A stretch of DNA of 40,823 nucleotides from Myxococcota bacterium (GTDB lineage Bacteria > Myxococcota > Kuafuiibacteriia > Kuafuiibacteriales > Kuafuiibacteriaceae). The notes beneath the pieces were generated by a model that saw only the letters and a program-made list of their open reading frames with translations, did not search any database and was not told the DNA's origin. A program made the position numbers and the translations under genes. Each line of letters opens with the position of its first letter. Position 1 is the first letter of the stretch. The DNA lies in the NCBI GenBank assembly GCA_028289325.1, contig JANQQN010000117.1, positions 1 to 40,823 on the forward strand, written 5' to 3'. Positions 24,991 to 33,305 of this stretch are shown here, one piece after another.

Positions 24991-25428
24991 GTGAAAGCGG
25001 TGCTGTTGGTCCACCTGGGGGCGACGATGTTCCTGGCCGGCGTCATCTGGATCGTGCAGATCGTCCACTACCCGCTGTTCGCGGGGGTCGGCGACGAGGG
25101 CTTCGCCCACTACACCACCGAACACGCTCGACGGATCTCGTTCGTCGTCGTCCCGGCGATGTTTCTCGAGCTGGGGACGGCGATCGCCCTTGCCGTCCGG
25201 CCCGGCGGGATCGGCGCCAGCGCGTACGTGGGGCTCGGGTTGGTGGTCGGCGTGTGGGCATCGACGTTCTTGGTGCAAGTCCCGTTGCACACGAAGCTGG
25301 GCTCGGGGTTCGACCCCGCGGTTCACGCGCAGCTGGTCCTCACCAACTGGATCCGCACGGCTCTATGGAGCCTGCGGGCCGGTCTCGTTTTGAGCTGGGT
25401 GTACGGGATGCTCGGCGACGTTCGATGA
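24991..25428 (+). CDS. Small integral membrane protein
   Basis: A 145-residue protein with four probable membrane helices: LVHLGATMFLAGVIWIVQIV, FVVVPAMFLELGTAIALAV, YVGLGLVVGVWASTFLV and TALWSLRAGLVLSW. Between the first two helices sits a hydrophilic loop with HYPLFAGVGDEGFAHYTTEHARR. It resembles uncharacterised membrane proteins found in many bacteria; no function is assigned. Start is GTG at 24991. The 3' end forms one arm of an 11-base inverted repeat with the convergent gene. Confidence 0.7.
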   Translation: MKAVLLVHLGATMFLAGVIWIVQIVHYPLFAGVGDEGFAHYTTEHARRISFVVVPAMFLELGTAIALAVRPGGIGASAYVGLGLVVGVWASTFLVQVPLHTKLGSGFDPAVHAQLVLTNWIRTALWSLRAGLVLSWVYGMLGDVR

Positions 25429-25453
25429 CTCGGCGCGGTTAGCGAACGTCGCC
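25414..25453. terminator. Perfect 11-bp inverted repeat shared by two convergent gene ends
   Basis: GGCGACGTTCG (25414-25424) is the exact reverse complement of CGAACGTCGCC (25443-25453), with 18 bases between. The stops of both convergent genes lie inside the repeat region. It can work as a bidirectional terminator. There is no T-run on either side. Confidence 0.5.
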
Positions 25454-25837
25454 CGGCGAGCCGCGTCGTCGGTTGGCTTTCGAGCGGGCGGCCAGTTCGG
25501 CGAGGATCTCGTCGGGCAGTGCGGGCTTGCGAAGAACGGTGACCCCTTTTGGCAGCCCGCGATGGGGCTCCGGTTCTCCGGTCAACACCAGGACGTTCCG
25601 CAGCCGGTCAGGCCATCGCTGTTCGATGGTGCGGAGAAGCGTTCGTCCATCCATGGGGTCCAAGGCCAGCGCGGTCAGCAGCAGGGCGTCGGGGCGCCGC
25701 TCCATGATCGCCAGGACCTTCGAACCCTCGGCCACGGCGTGCACCACGTAGTCGGGCGTCAGCAGCCGCTCCATGGCCCGCCGCACCAGCGGCGACGCAT
25801 CGGCGACCACGACTTCGTGAATCCGGTCCGTGGCCAC
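25439..25837 (-). CDS. Receiver-like domain protein lacking the usual phosphoacceptor Asp
   Basis: A protein of about 132 residues from GTG 25837 (an ATG at 25939 is in frame but would add a poor N-terminus). The fold is that of a response-regulator receiver: VVVADASPLVRRAMERLL for strand 1, PDALLLTALALDPMDGRTLL for strand 3, NVLVLTGEPEPHRGLP, and VLRKPALPDEILAEL with the conserved Lys. The phosphoacceptor position after LLL reads Thr instead of Asp, with a one-residue insertion in that loop. The acidic pair is reduced (VADAS, one Asp). It may be a non-phosphorylated pseudo-receiver. No output domain is present; the C-terminus is basic. Confidence 0.7.
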   Translation of the reverse strand: MATDRIHEVVVADASPLVRRAMERLLTPDYVVHAVAEGSKVLAIMERRPDALLLTALALDPMDGRTLLRTIEQRWPDRLRNVLVLTGEPEPHRGLPKGVTVLRKPALPDEILAELAARSKANRRRGSPGDVR

Positions 25838-25968
25838 CCATATAAGTGGGGGGATTTGGCGGACCTGTGACGACCTCGGGATATCACTCCCGGGGGCGCG
25901 GTGGGTAAACTCCAGCCACCCGTTCATCGGCCGTGTCAATCGGCGCCGATCGGTCCGGGCTTGAGCCG

Positions 25969-26775
25969 ATGTCGACGGTCGTTACATCCGAGCCCCAGAT
26001 GTGGACGATAAACGGCGTCTCGCTGGAGGCCCGGGTCTGGTCGTCTCCCGCGGCTGACAGCCCACCCTTGCTCCTGCTCCACGAAGGCCTGGGCAGCGTA
26101 GCGCAGTGGAAATCATTCCCGGCTCAGCTCGCCGAGCAAACCGGTCGCCGCGTCATCGCTTACAGTCGCCCCGGGCACGGCGCTTCGAGCCGCCTGACCG
26201 GCACCCGCGAACCCGACTTCATGCACCTCGAGGCCGAACGGTTGCGCCTGCTCCTCGTCGACCAAGGCCTGAGCGACGCCGTGCTCGTCGGTCACAGCGA
26301 CGGCGCGTCGATCGCCCTGCTCTACGCGAGCGCCCATCCGTGTGGGGGATTGGTATTGCTCGCGCCCCACCTCTTCGTCGAGCCCATCACCGTGGCCAGC
26401 ATTCGGGCGGTCAAAGCGCGTGCGGAACGGACCGACCTGCTCGACCGCCTCGGCCGCTACCACGCGGACGCCGACCACATCTTTCGCGGGTGGAGCGAGA
26501 TCTGGCTCCGGCCCGACTTTCAACGCTGGAACATCGAGGCGGAAGCCGCCCGGATCACGGCGCCGACGTTGGTGATCCAAGGTCGCGACGACGAGTATGG
26601 ATCGCCCGCGCAGCTGCGCGCCGTGGCCCGCGCCGTTCCTCACGCCGACGTGTTGGAGCTGGGCCGGTGCGGCCACAGCCCCCATCGAGACCGCGCCCGC
26701 GCCACCATGGCCGCCATCGTCGCATTCGTGCGCGGGAACAGCCGGCGCGCTCAAAGCTCGAACGGCGCCCAGTGA
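25969..26775 (+). CDS. Alpha/beta hydrolase
   Basis: A protein of about 268 residues with the alpha/beta-hydrolase layout. LLLLHEGLGSVAQWKSFP is the oxyanion segment. The nucleophile elbow is LVGHSDGASIAL (Ser in GHSDG). The acid residue is in VIQGRDDEYGSP and the His in CGHSPHRDR. A cap region lies between (FVEPITVASIRAVKARAER). Start ATG 25969 is used; a GTG at 25933 is also in frame. The 3' end overlaps the convergent lipoprotein gene by 25 bases. Substrate unknown. Confidence 0.88.
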   Translation: MSTVVTSEPQMWTINGVSLEARVWSSPAADSPPLLLLHEGLGSVAQWKSFPAQLAEQTGRRVIAYSRPGHGASSRLTGTREPDFMHLEAERLRLLLVDQGLSDAVLVGHSDGASIALLYASAHPCGGLVLLAPHLFVEPITVASIRAVKARAERTDLLDRLGRYHADADHIFRGWSEIWLRPDFQRWNIEAEAARITAPTLVIQGRDDEYGSPAQLRAVARAVPHADVLELGRCGHSPHRDRARATMAAIVAFVRGNSRRAQSSNGAQ

Positions 26776-28040
26776 TTAGCGCGTTCTTGCACTTGGCGAA
26801 TCCCGGAAACGCGACAGCCGGTCTCGTCGTCGGCGAGGCGCTGCGCCACCTCGATCTCGTACGCGCCATAACGAAGGCCGGCCAAGGCCGCCGTCGGATG
26901 GTCGGGAACCAGCGATTCGAGCTGATCCCCGAAGTCCGTCGGCCCCGCGATCGAAACGTCATACCCGTCTACAACGGCCTGCGCGCAAGCGGGGGTCGTC
27001 ACGTCGACGGCGAGGGTGGCGGTCCCCACTGCGTGCAGGACCAGCTGTCCAGCGTCGAAGTCGCCTTCGGGCATTACAAACGTCCGCCCGCCCTCGAAGC
27101 GGTGCACACCTTCCGCGGCCAACGTCGCGGTCACCTCCGCCTCCGGCGGGTACCGGCGCGCGTTAAACAGGATCGGACCCGACGTACAGGGCACGTCGAT
27201 GCGGTCGACGCGGCTCGTACTCTCGACCACCACCGAGACCTCGTCGACGTCCACGGCCGGACCGTCACACGCAATGAGCTCTTCGGCGCCCACGGCGAAC
27301 CGCCAATCCAAGGTGATCCGACCCCCCGACGGCTCCAGCAGGGCGAGATAATCGTTGTTCCCTGGCACGAAGATCCGGGTCGCAGCGTGCTCGTACAGGA
27401 TCGCGTTCGTGGTGCGAGATCTCGCCTGCAGGGAGATGAGATACGCCAGCGCGGCCAGTCGCCCGGGGACCTCCACCGGCGTAGCGTCGCAATCGAAGAC
27501 GCCTTCGTAGGTGCCGACGGGTCGGGTCAGGGGAACGAGGGTCACGTCGATGGCGCCCACCTCGTCGGTGCAGGGCGACGGCGATGCATCTCCGAATGTC
27601 CAGGCGAGGGTAAGGGTGCCGAACAACGAACCGAGGCGAACGATGATCGGGCCTATCGAGGGGGCCGATATGGCCTGCCGGCCGCGGTACAGCGGCGCGT
27701 TGGCCTCCAAACCCAGCTGCCCCTGAAAGGTCACCTCGATGATGTGGTTGCCCTCGGGCAGACTGAACAGGCGCACGCGATCGCCGGTGCATCCGAACGT
27801 CTGCGGATAACCGAGCCGCGCCGTCGTCCCGTCGGGGGCGAACAGGTCGATGACGATCGTACTGGCCCCCCCGACCTGGCTGCAGTTCAGCGCGCTGCTG
27901 CCGAATTGATCCACGAACACCAGCTCGACGCCGGACGAAGCGTCCGCCGCCGCGTCGTCGTCGTCACCGCATCCCGCGGCTGCGGAAACCAGCCCCCACG
28001 CCAGGCCGACCGCGGCCACAGACCGATAGGAAGCGTTCAT
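26751..28040 (-). CDS. Lipoprotein of unknown function
   Basis: A 429-residue protein with an N-terminal lipoprotein signal: MNASYRSVAAVGLAWGLVSA then AAGC, with Cys24. The mature N-terminus begins CGDDDDAAADASS. The body is beta-rich with repeated strands such as VELVFVDQFG, LRLG-type turns and several single Cys residues. No family recognised. It is likely held at the outer membrane, since the residue after the Cys is Gly and not Asp. It is divergent from tolQ with 112 bases between. Confidence 0.75.
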   Translation of the reverse strand: MNASYRSVAAVGLAWGLVSAAAGCGDDDDAAADASSGVELVFVDQFGSSALNCSQVGGASTIVIDLFAPDGTTARLGYPQTFGCTGDRVRLFSLPEGNHIIEVTFQGQLGLEANAPLYRGRQAISAPSIGPIIVRLGSLFGTLTLAWTFGDASPSPCTDEVGAIDVTLVPLTRPVGTYEGVFDCDATPVEVPGRLAALAYLISLQARSRTTNAILYEHAATRIFVPGNNDYLALLEPSGGRITLDWRFAVGAEELIACDGPAVDVDEVSVVVESTSRVDRIDVPCTSGPILFNARRYPPEAEVTATLAAEGVHRFEGGRTFVMPEGDFDAGQLVLHAVGTATLAVDVTTPACAQAVVDGYDVSIAGPTDFGDQLESLVPDHPTAALAGLRYGAYEIEVAQRLADDETGCRVSGIRQVQERANHWAPFEL

Positions 28041-28054
28041 TTCCTTAGATGACC

Positions 28055-28082
28055 GTGCAACAGCCGGACCACTGGTGCAACA
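28055..28082 (+). promoter_or_regulatory. Direct repeats between the lipoprotein gene and tolQ
   Basis: GTGCAACA occurs at 28055-28062 and again at 28075-28082, with start points 20 bases apart (about two helical turns). It lies in the 112-base divergent region. Palindromes GACAA-GG-TTGTC (28127-28138) and GACCCGGGTC (28140-28149) sit next to the tolQ start. They may be regulator sites; no consensus is recognised. Confidence 0.3.
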
Positions 28083-28152
28083 CGGACTTCAGGCTCGCTT
28101 TAATGCGAAGCAGCCTTTGGCATAGCGACAAGGTTGTCAGACCCGGGTCCGC

Positions 28153-28935
28153 GTGATACCCGGCGCTGCCATGGCCGGCGCTTCAGGTCCAACCGTGATC
28201 GATGTGGGGCTCACTACCCTGGAAGCCCTGGCAGGGCAAACAGAGCCCGCCACCGCCCCCGCCGCGGTCATGGACTACACCTGGCTCGACTCCATCACGC
28301 ACTCCGGTCCCATCGGGATCGCCACCTTGGCCCTCCTGCTGATCTTCTCCGTCGTCAGCTGGGCGATCATCGTGCAGAAGGCGATCTTCCTGCGCCGAGC
28401 CCGAAAGGAATCGGAGCGATTCCTCAACGCGTTTTGGGAAGCCAAACGCCTCGATCAGATGTATCAGCAGTCCGACTCTTACCTGAAGTCTCCGGTCGCT
28501 CAGGTATTTCGTTCCGGCTACGTCGAGCTGGCCCGCCTGAAGAAACGCTCGGGCGACGACGACCTCGGCGGCGGCATCGAGAACGTAGAGCGCGCCTTGC
28601 GCCGCAGCGCGAACGCGGAGCTGACGGCGATGGAAAGCATGACCGCGTTCTTGGCCACCGTGGGGTCCACCGGGCCATTCATCGGTCTGTTCGGAACGGT
28701 CTGGGGCATCATGAAGGCCTTCCAGGACATCGGGCGCATGGGCTCGGCCAACCTCGCGACGGTGGCCCCCGGTATCTCCGAGGCATTGATCGCGACCGCG
28801 GCGGGTCTCGCGGCCGCGATCCCCGCGGTGATCGCGTATAACTTCTTCTTGGCGCGCATCCGGGTTCTGGAAGGTGAGATGGAGGCGTTCTCATCCGACT
28901 TCCTGAACATCGTCAAACGGCACTTCTTCAAATGA
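28153..28935 (+). CDS. tolQ: TolQ/ExbB-type proton channel subunit
   Basis: A 260-residue inner-membrane protein of the MotA/TolQ/ExbB family. The three helices are visible: PIGIATLALLLIFSVVSWAIIV, then FLATVGSTGPFIGLFGTVWGIMKAF (with Thr and Gly residues of the proton path), then LIATAAGLAAAIPAVIAYNFF. The cytoplasmic loop lies between helix 1 and helix 2. Position before tolR and tolB makes TolQ more likely than ExbB. The GTG at 28153 adds a poorly conserved N-terminal segment of about 39 residues; ATG at 28270 is the alternative start that gives the family's usual N-terminus. Confidence 0.92.
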   Translation: MIPGAAMAGASGPTVIDVGLTTLEALAGQTEPATAPAAVMDYTWLDSITHSGPIGIATLALLLIFSVVSWAIIVQKAIFLRRARKESERFLNAFWEAKRLDQMYQQSDSYLKSPVAQVFRSGYVELARLKKRSGDDDLGGGIENVERALRRSANAELTAMESMTAFLATVGSTGPFIGLFGTVWGIMKAFQDIGRMGSANLATVAPGISEALIATAAGLAAAIPAVIAYNFFLARIRVLEGEMEAFSSDFLNIVKRHFFK

Positions 28936-28957
28936 GCGCGCCGAGGAGGTCGGCACG

Positions 28958-29395
28958 ATGGCAATGAGCCCCGGCGGCGGTTCCCGCCGCGCGATGTCCG
29001 AAATCAACGTCACGCCGCTCGTGGACGTGATGCTGGTGCTGCTGATTATATTCATGGTGACCGCGCCCCTGATCAGTCAGGGGGTCGAGGTCGACCTCCC
29101 GCAGACCAAGGCCCAGGCGCTGTCCGGCGATGACAAGAAGCTCGTCCTGACGTTGACGAAAGATAAGATCATCTTCATCGGGACCAACGCCGACAATCCG
29201 ATTCCCTACGAGCAGCTCGAGACGAAGCTGCGCGCCAACGAGAAACTGCAGGCGGAAAAGGAGCTGTACCTGCACGCGGACCGTCGCCTGGAGTACGGTT
29301 TCGTGGTCGACGTGATGGGCATCGTCAAGCGCGCGGGGGTGACCAAGATGGGCATGGTGACCGACCCCCTCACCGCCACCAAGACCCGACGCTGA
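28958..29395 (+). CDS. tolR: TolR/ExbD-type biopolymer transport protein
   Basis: A 145-residue single-helix protein. The membrane segment is INVTPLVDVMLVLLIIFMVTAP, with the essential Asp23 in the helix. The periplasmic domain (VEVDLPQTKAQAL, LTKDKIIFIG, LYLHADRRLEYGFVVDVMGIVKRAG) matches the family. It starts 22 bases after tolQ and works with it as the proton-driven motor of the Tol system. Confidence 0.94.
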   Translation: MAMSPGGGSRRAMSEINVTPLVDVMLVLLIIFMVTAPLISQGVEVDLPQTKAQALSGDDKKLVLTLTKDKIIFIGTNADNPIPYEQLETKLRANEKLQAEKELYLHADRRLEYGFVVDVMGIVKRAGVTKMGMVTDPLTATKTRR

Positions 29396-29419
29396 TCCCA
29401 GACGTTTGAGGCCTCTGCC

Positions 29420-30211
29420 ATGTCTTCTTCGCCCGAACGTCCGGCCCAGCGCGCAAGTCGCGGATTCATCGGCTGGGTCACCGTGTCGCTGCTCCTGCAC
29501 GGCGGCGCGGTGGGGGGCGTAGTCTACGCCCAGACCCTGAAGGCGCCCCGCATCGACCTTCAAGAGGCGATGCCGGTGGAGCTGGTTCGACTCGGCAAGC
29601 CCCGAGATCCCAAGCTTCTGCCCCGGCTGGCCCCGCCGCCGCCGCCGGCGCCGCCGCCCCCGCCCGAACCTCCGCCCCCTGCGCCGCCGCCCGTGGAGGC
29701 GCCGCCCCCGGCCGCAAACGCGGTGGCCCTCGATACGCCGGACAAAGATGAGCCGAAAAAGGCGCCGCCCCCGCCGCCCTCCGACAAGCCCCCGCCGAAG
29801 CTATCGAAGGCCGCCCAGCGCCTCCTGGGCCCCCAAAGCTCCCTCGATCGCGCGCTGCAGCGGCTCAAGGATCAGGCCGGCGACCCCAACGGCAGTCGAC
29901 GCGGCCGGTCGACCGACCCCGCGAAAGCGGCCCAGGGCTACCAGAGAGCGGTCGCGGCCGCCCTCAAGGACGCCTACGTGGTGCCGGCGCCCATTCCCGC
30001 CGCGCAGCGACGGTTTCTGAAGGCGACGGTGGTGCTGTTCATCGATCGCAACGGAAGCATCACGAAGTACGACTTCGCCGAGCGACACGGAAACAAGCTT
30101 TTCATGTCCGCGCTCGAGAAGCTTCTGTCCACGCTCAAGCTCCCGAAACCGCCTCGGGCTCTGCGACGGCAGGTCGCGAACGAGGGCGTGGTCGTCATCT
30201 TCGACCCATGA
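29420..30211 (+). CDS. TolA/TonB-like periplasm-spanning protein
   Basis: A 263-residue protein. An N-terminal membrane helix (VSLLLHGGAVGGVVYA) is preceded by a short cytoplasmic basic region. Residues about 68-130 are a proline-rich rod (many PP, EPPPP and KAPPPPP repeats). The C-terminal 95 residues are a folded TolA/TonB-type domain (AYVVPAPIPAAQRRFLKATVVLFIDRNGSI, then LEKLLSTLKLPKPPRALR). Its place after tolR suggests the TolA role, but the Pro-rich rod and C-terminal strand look TonB-like. It transmits proton-motive force to the outer membrane. Confidence 0.85.
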   Translation: MSSSPERPAQRASRGFIGWVTVSLLLHGGAVGGVVYAQTLKAPRIDLQEAMPVELVRLGKPRDPKLLPRLAPPPPPAPPPPPEPPPPAPPPVEAPPPAANAVALDTPDKDEPKKAPPPPPSDKPPPKLSKAAQRLLGPQSSLDRALQRLKDQAGDPNGSRRGRSTDPAKAAQGYQRAVAAALKDAYVVPAPIPAAQRRFLKATVVLFIDRNGSITKYDFAERHGNKLFMSALEKLLSTLKLPKPPRALRRQVANEGVVVIFDP

Positions 30212-30285
30212 TCGCCGCCACGACGCGGACCCACCGAACAATTGAGCGCCCTCGAGCGTATTAGAGAGGGACCGAGCGACGCTTG

Positions 30286-30306
30286 ACCGACCGCGCGGCG
30301 GTCGGT
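30286..30306 (+). terminator. Perfect 9-bp hairpin between the TolA/TonB-like gene and tolB
   Basis: ACCGACCGC (30286-30294) pairs exactly with GCGGTCGGT (30298-30306) across GCG, in the only long gap (120 bases) of the tol operon. No U-tract follows. It may attenuate read-through, protect a processed transcript end, or mask a nearby start. Confidence 0.4.
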
Positions 30307-30331
30307 ACGCCCGTGCTGCCCCGAGGTAAAC

Positions 30332-31657
30332 GTGCGAACGACGGCCATCATCGCTCCGATCATATCGCTCGCCCTGTTGGTGCCTGGCTTCGCGCAGGCC
30401 CAGGGCGCCAGCAACAACGGCCGGATTGTCATCAGGATCGACAATCCGAACTTTCGACCCTACCCCATCGCGATCCCTGAAGTTCGCCTGCTCAGCAAGG
30501 GCACCTCGAAGGAAGCCCAGCAGATCACCCGCCGCCTGCGTTGGTGTCTGTCGCTCGCGCCGACGTTCAAAGTCTTGGATCCCGAGAGCTATCTCGCGAA
30601 CCCGAGTAAAGAAGGTCTGGTCGCAGCATCCATCAAGTTCTCCGATTGGCTGAGCGTGGGTGCCGAAGGCCTGCTCAAAGCCGGCGTCACCCAGACGCCC
30701 GAGCGGCTCAGAATCGACTTTCGCTTCTTCGACGTCACCAGCGGACGCACTCTGCTCACGAAGACCTACGACGGTGCGCCGACCGACGCCGCCAAGCTGG
30801 CGCGACGGTTCGCGGATGATGTCGTGTATTACCTCACGGGTAACCGTGGGGTGTTTCAGACCCGCCTCGCCGTCGTCCGCAAAACCAAGTCCGGCCGGGA
30901 CCTGTGGACGATGAACATCGATGGCAGCGCGGCCGAGCGGGTGACCAACAACGGCTCGATCAACCTACTGCCGTCGTGGGCCACCGACGGACAGTCGGTC
31001 CTGTTCACGTCCTACATGCGCCACAACCCGAATCTGTTCATCGTGCCCGTCAAGAACGGTCGACCGCGGCAGCTCTCGGGGGAGCGCGGGCTCAACACCG
31101 GCGCGGTCATGTCGCCCGACGGCAAAAAAATCGCGCTCACGCTGACCCGCGACGGCAACTCCGAAATCTACGTGATGAACGCCAACGGTACCGGCCTCAA
31201 ACGACTCACCAATGAGTGGGCCATCGATTCCTCGCCGTCCTGGTCTCCCGATGGTCGACGGATCGCTTTCGTCTCCAGCCGCTGGGGAGATCCGCACATC
31301 TTCGTGATGAACGCCGATGGCTCGAAGGTCCGCCGGATCACCGACCGAGGAACGTACAATCAGACTCCGGATTGGTCGCCGCGCGGTGACCTCATCGCGT
31401 TCACGGCCCGGGATGAGCGCAATGTGTTCGACATCTTTACCGTCAACCCCGACAGCAAAGAGATCCGGCGTCTCACCCAGGACCAAGGCAACAACGAAGA
31501 GCCGTCGTTTTCTCCAGACGGAAACATGATCGTGTTTACCTCGACCCGAGAACGACGCCAGCAGGTCTGGATCATGGCCCTCGACGGCTCGAAACAGACC
31601 CGCATTACCAAAGCCGGTGGTTTTAGCACCCCGGTTTGGTCCCCGTATCTGCCATGA
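30332..31657 (+). CDS. tolB: Tol-Pal system beta-propeller protein TolB
   Basis: A 441-residue periplasmic protein starting at GTG 30332 with GAGG at 30323-30326. The signal peptide is IIAPIISLALLVPGFAQAQ. The N-terminal alpha/beta domain is followed by the six-bladed propeller, seen as repeated blades (SWATDGQSVLFTSYMRHNPNLFIV, SPDGKKIALTLTRDGNSEIYVM, SPDGRRIAFVSSRWGDPHIFVM, SPRGDLIAFTARD, SPDGNMIVFTSTRE). TolB binds Pal and TolA-side partners. The TGA overlaps the pal start (ATGA at 31654). Confidence 0.96.
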   Translation: MRTTAIIAPIISLALLVPGFAQAQGASNNGRIVIRIDNPNFRPYPIAIPEVRLLSKGTSKEAQQITRRLRWCLSLAPTFKVLDPESYLANPSKEGLVAASIKFSDWLSVGAEGLLKAGVTQTPERLRIDFRFFDVTSGRTLLTKTYDGAPTDAAKLARRFADDVVYYLTGNRGVFQTRLAVVRKTKSGRDLWTMNIDGSAAERVTNNGSINLLPSWATDGQSVLFTSYMRHNPNLFIVPVKNGRPRQLSGERGLNTGAVMSPDGKKIALTLTRDGNSEIYVMNANGTGLKRLTNEWAIDSSPSWSPDGRRIAFVSSRWGDPHIFVMNADGSKVRRITDRGTYNQTPDWSPRGDLIAFTARDERNVFDIFTVNPDSKEIRRLTQDQGNNEEPSFSPDGNMIVFTSTRERRQQVWIMALDGSKQTRITKAGGFSTPVWSPYLP

Positions 31658-32382
31658 ACAATACTCGCTCTGTCAGCCGACCCACTGTGCACCTCACCTC
31701 GTCCGTGCTCGGCACCACCGTGCTGCTCGCGGTCGCCGCCGGGTGCTCGACGCCGAGTGCGAAGCCGCAGCTCGACGCCGCGGAAACCGCCCTGCAGGAG
31801 GCTCGGGCCGAGCGGGCTTCCGACTGCGCGCCCGGCCTGATCCAAGCCGCGGAGGCCGCACTCGCGGAAGCGCGGCAGTTCGAGACCGCCGGCGACGCCG
31901 AAACGGCCAAGAAGCGAGCCGCCACCGCCGTCGCCCTCGCCGGACAGGCGAAAGACGCATCTCCCCCGGGCTGCGATGAGCCGGAGGTCGCGGAGGCGAC
32001 GCCGCCGCCGACGACGGCCACCGACCAGATCAGCCGGACGATGGACATCGCCCAGGTCATCCAGCCGATCTACTTCGACTACAATGACGCCACGATCCGG
32101 GACGACAGCCGCGAAGTGCTGAGCCAGGTCGCCGAGGCGCTGCTGAATTCTCCCGGCCAGCGCTTGGAAGTCGAGGGTCACTGCGACGTTCGAGGGTCCA
32201 CCGAGTACAATCTCCACCTCGGCGAACGACGCGCGCAAGCGGTCATGCGCTACCTCGTCAAGCAAGGCGTGGGCACCGAGCAGATTTCTATCATCTCCTA
32301 CGGCGAGGAGCGCCCGATCGACCTCGGGGTCTCCGAGGGCGCCCACCAAAAGAACCGCCGCGCCGAGCTTCGCCCCCAGTGA
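31654..32382 (+). CDS. pal: Peptidoglycan-associated lipoprotein Pal (OmpA domain)
   Basis: A protein of about 242 residues starting at ATG 31654, which overlaps the tolB stop. Lipoprotein signal ends VAAGC with the Cys near residue 30. An Ala/Glu-rich helical stretch of about 80 residues follows (ETALQEARAERASDC, EAALAEARQFETAG). This is longer than in E. coli Pal. The C-terminal OmpA-like domain binds peptidoglycan: PIYFDYNDATIRDDSREVLSQVAEAL, then GHCDVRGSTEYNLHLGERRAQAVMRYL, SIISYGEERP and NRRAELRP. The stop overlaps the next gene by GTGA. Confidence 0.95.
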   Translation: MNNTRSVSRPTVHLTSSVLGTTVLLAVAAGCSTPSAKPQLDAAETALQEARAERASDCAPGLIQAAEAALAEARQFETAGDAETAKKRAATAVALAGQAKDASPPGCDEPEVAEATPPPTTATDQISRTMDIAQVIQPIYFDYNDATIRDDSREVLSQVAEALLNSPGQRLEVEGHCDVRGSTEYNLHLGERRAQAVMRYLVKQGVGTEQISIISYGEERPIDLGVSEGAHQKNRRAELRPQ

Positions 32383-33305
32383 AGCTGGCCGCGATCGACC
32401 TCGGCTCGAACACGGCGAAGCTCACCATCGCCGACGTTCATTCTGCGACCGAGATTGTCCCCATCGTCGAGCGCGCCGACTTCACTCGCATCGGCGAGGG
32501 CCTCGAAACGCAGCCCTACCTGCAGCCGCAGGCGATCGAACGAACTCTGAACGTCCTCGCCGAGTACGCCGACGAAGCGCGGCGAGCCGGCGCCGTCCGC
32601 ATCGCCTGCGTGGCGACGGCCGGGCTGCGCGGCGCGACCAACGCACCGGCGTTCATCGATCGCGTCCAGGCGGACACGGGCATCAGGATCGAGGTCATCG
32701 ATGGCCTTCGGGAGGCGGCCCTCGCCTATCGCGCGCCTGCGGCCGCGTTCGGGCCTGGTCCTCTGATCGTGGTCGATGTGGGGGGTCGCAGCACGGAGAT
32801 CATCAGCGGTCGCGGCGCCACGATCATCGACCGGGCCTCGTTGGAGATCGGCGGCGTCCGTCTCACCGAGCGTTTTCTTGCTTCGGATCCGCCCTCCGAC
32901 GAGCAGCGACAGGCCCTCGGTGCGCACTTGACGGGCTCCCTGCGGGCCGCACCGCCCAAGATCCAAGGCGCGGTGCTGGTGGGGGTTTCAGGTACTGCGC
33001 TGAGCTTGATGGGCGTCCATCGCGGCGACACCGACATCCGCCATACCGTCCGCTACGCTGAAGGCGGCTGGTTGCCCACGACCGCCATCCGCACCATCTT
33101 GGACGATCTCGCGCGAGTGCCGGCGTCCGAGCGCCTTCGCGGATCCGTCATTCCGAACGGTCGGGCTGACGTCATCGTCGCCGGGGCCAGCATCCTATTG
33201 GCCGTATGCCAACACTACGACGTCGAGGGGCTGCGCGTGACCCATCGCGGAGTCCGGTTTGGGCTTCTGTACGAGATGATAGATAGGGCTACACTCACCG
33301 AGTGA
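32379..33305 (+). CDS. Ppx/GppA-type phosphatase
   Basis: A 308-residue member of the exopolyphosphatase/pppGpp phosphatase family (sugar-kinase/HSP70/actin-like fold). The first phosphate loop is IDLGSNTAKLTIAD and the second is LIVVDVGGRSTEII. Further blocks are VRIACVATAGLRGATN, GIRIEVIDGLREAALAY and SLEIGGVRLTERFL. The protein is short (no C-terminal HD-like half), as in the GppA-like core. GTG 32379 overlaps the pal stop, and the stop overlaps the histidine kinase start, so it is translated with both. Confidence 0.88.
   Translation: MKLAAIDLGSNTAKLTIADVHSATEIVPIVERADFTRIGEGLETQPYLQPQAIERTLNVLAEYADEARRAGAVRIACVATAGLRGATNAPAFIDRVQADTGIRIEVIDGLREAALAYRAPAAAFGPGPLIVVDVGGRSTEIISGRGATIIDRASLEIGGVRLTERFLASDPPSDEQRQALGAHLTGSLRAAPPKIQGAVLVGVSGTALSLMGVHRGDTDIRHTVRYAEGGWLPTTAIRTILDDLARVPASERLRGSVIPNGRADVIVAGASILLAVCQHYDVEGLRVTHRGVRFGLLYEMIDRATLTE

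Noticed and set aside
26106-28052. A 648-codon plus-strand frame running over the hydrolase and the second lipoprotein
   Set aside because: It runs out of frame within one real gene and antisense to another; composition is Arg/Pro-rich.
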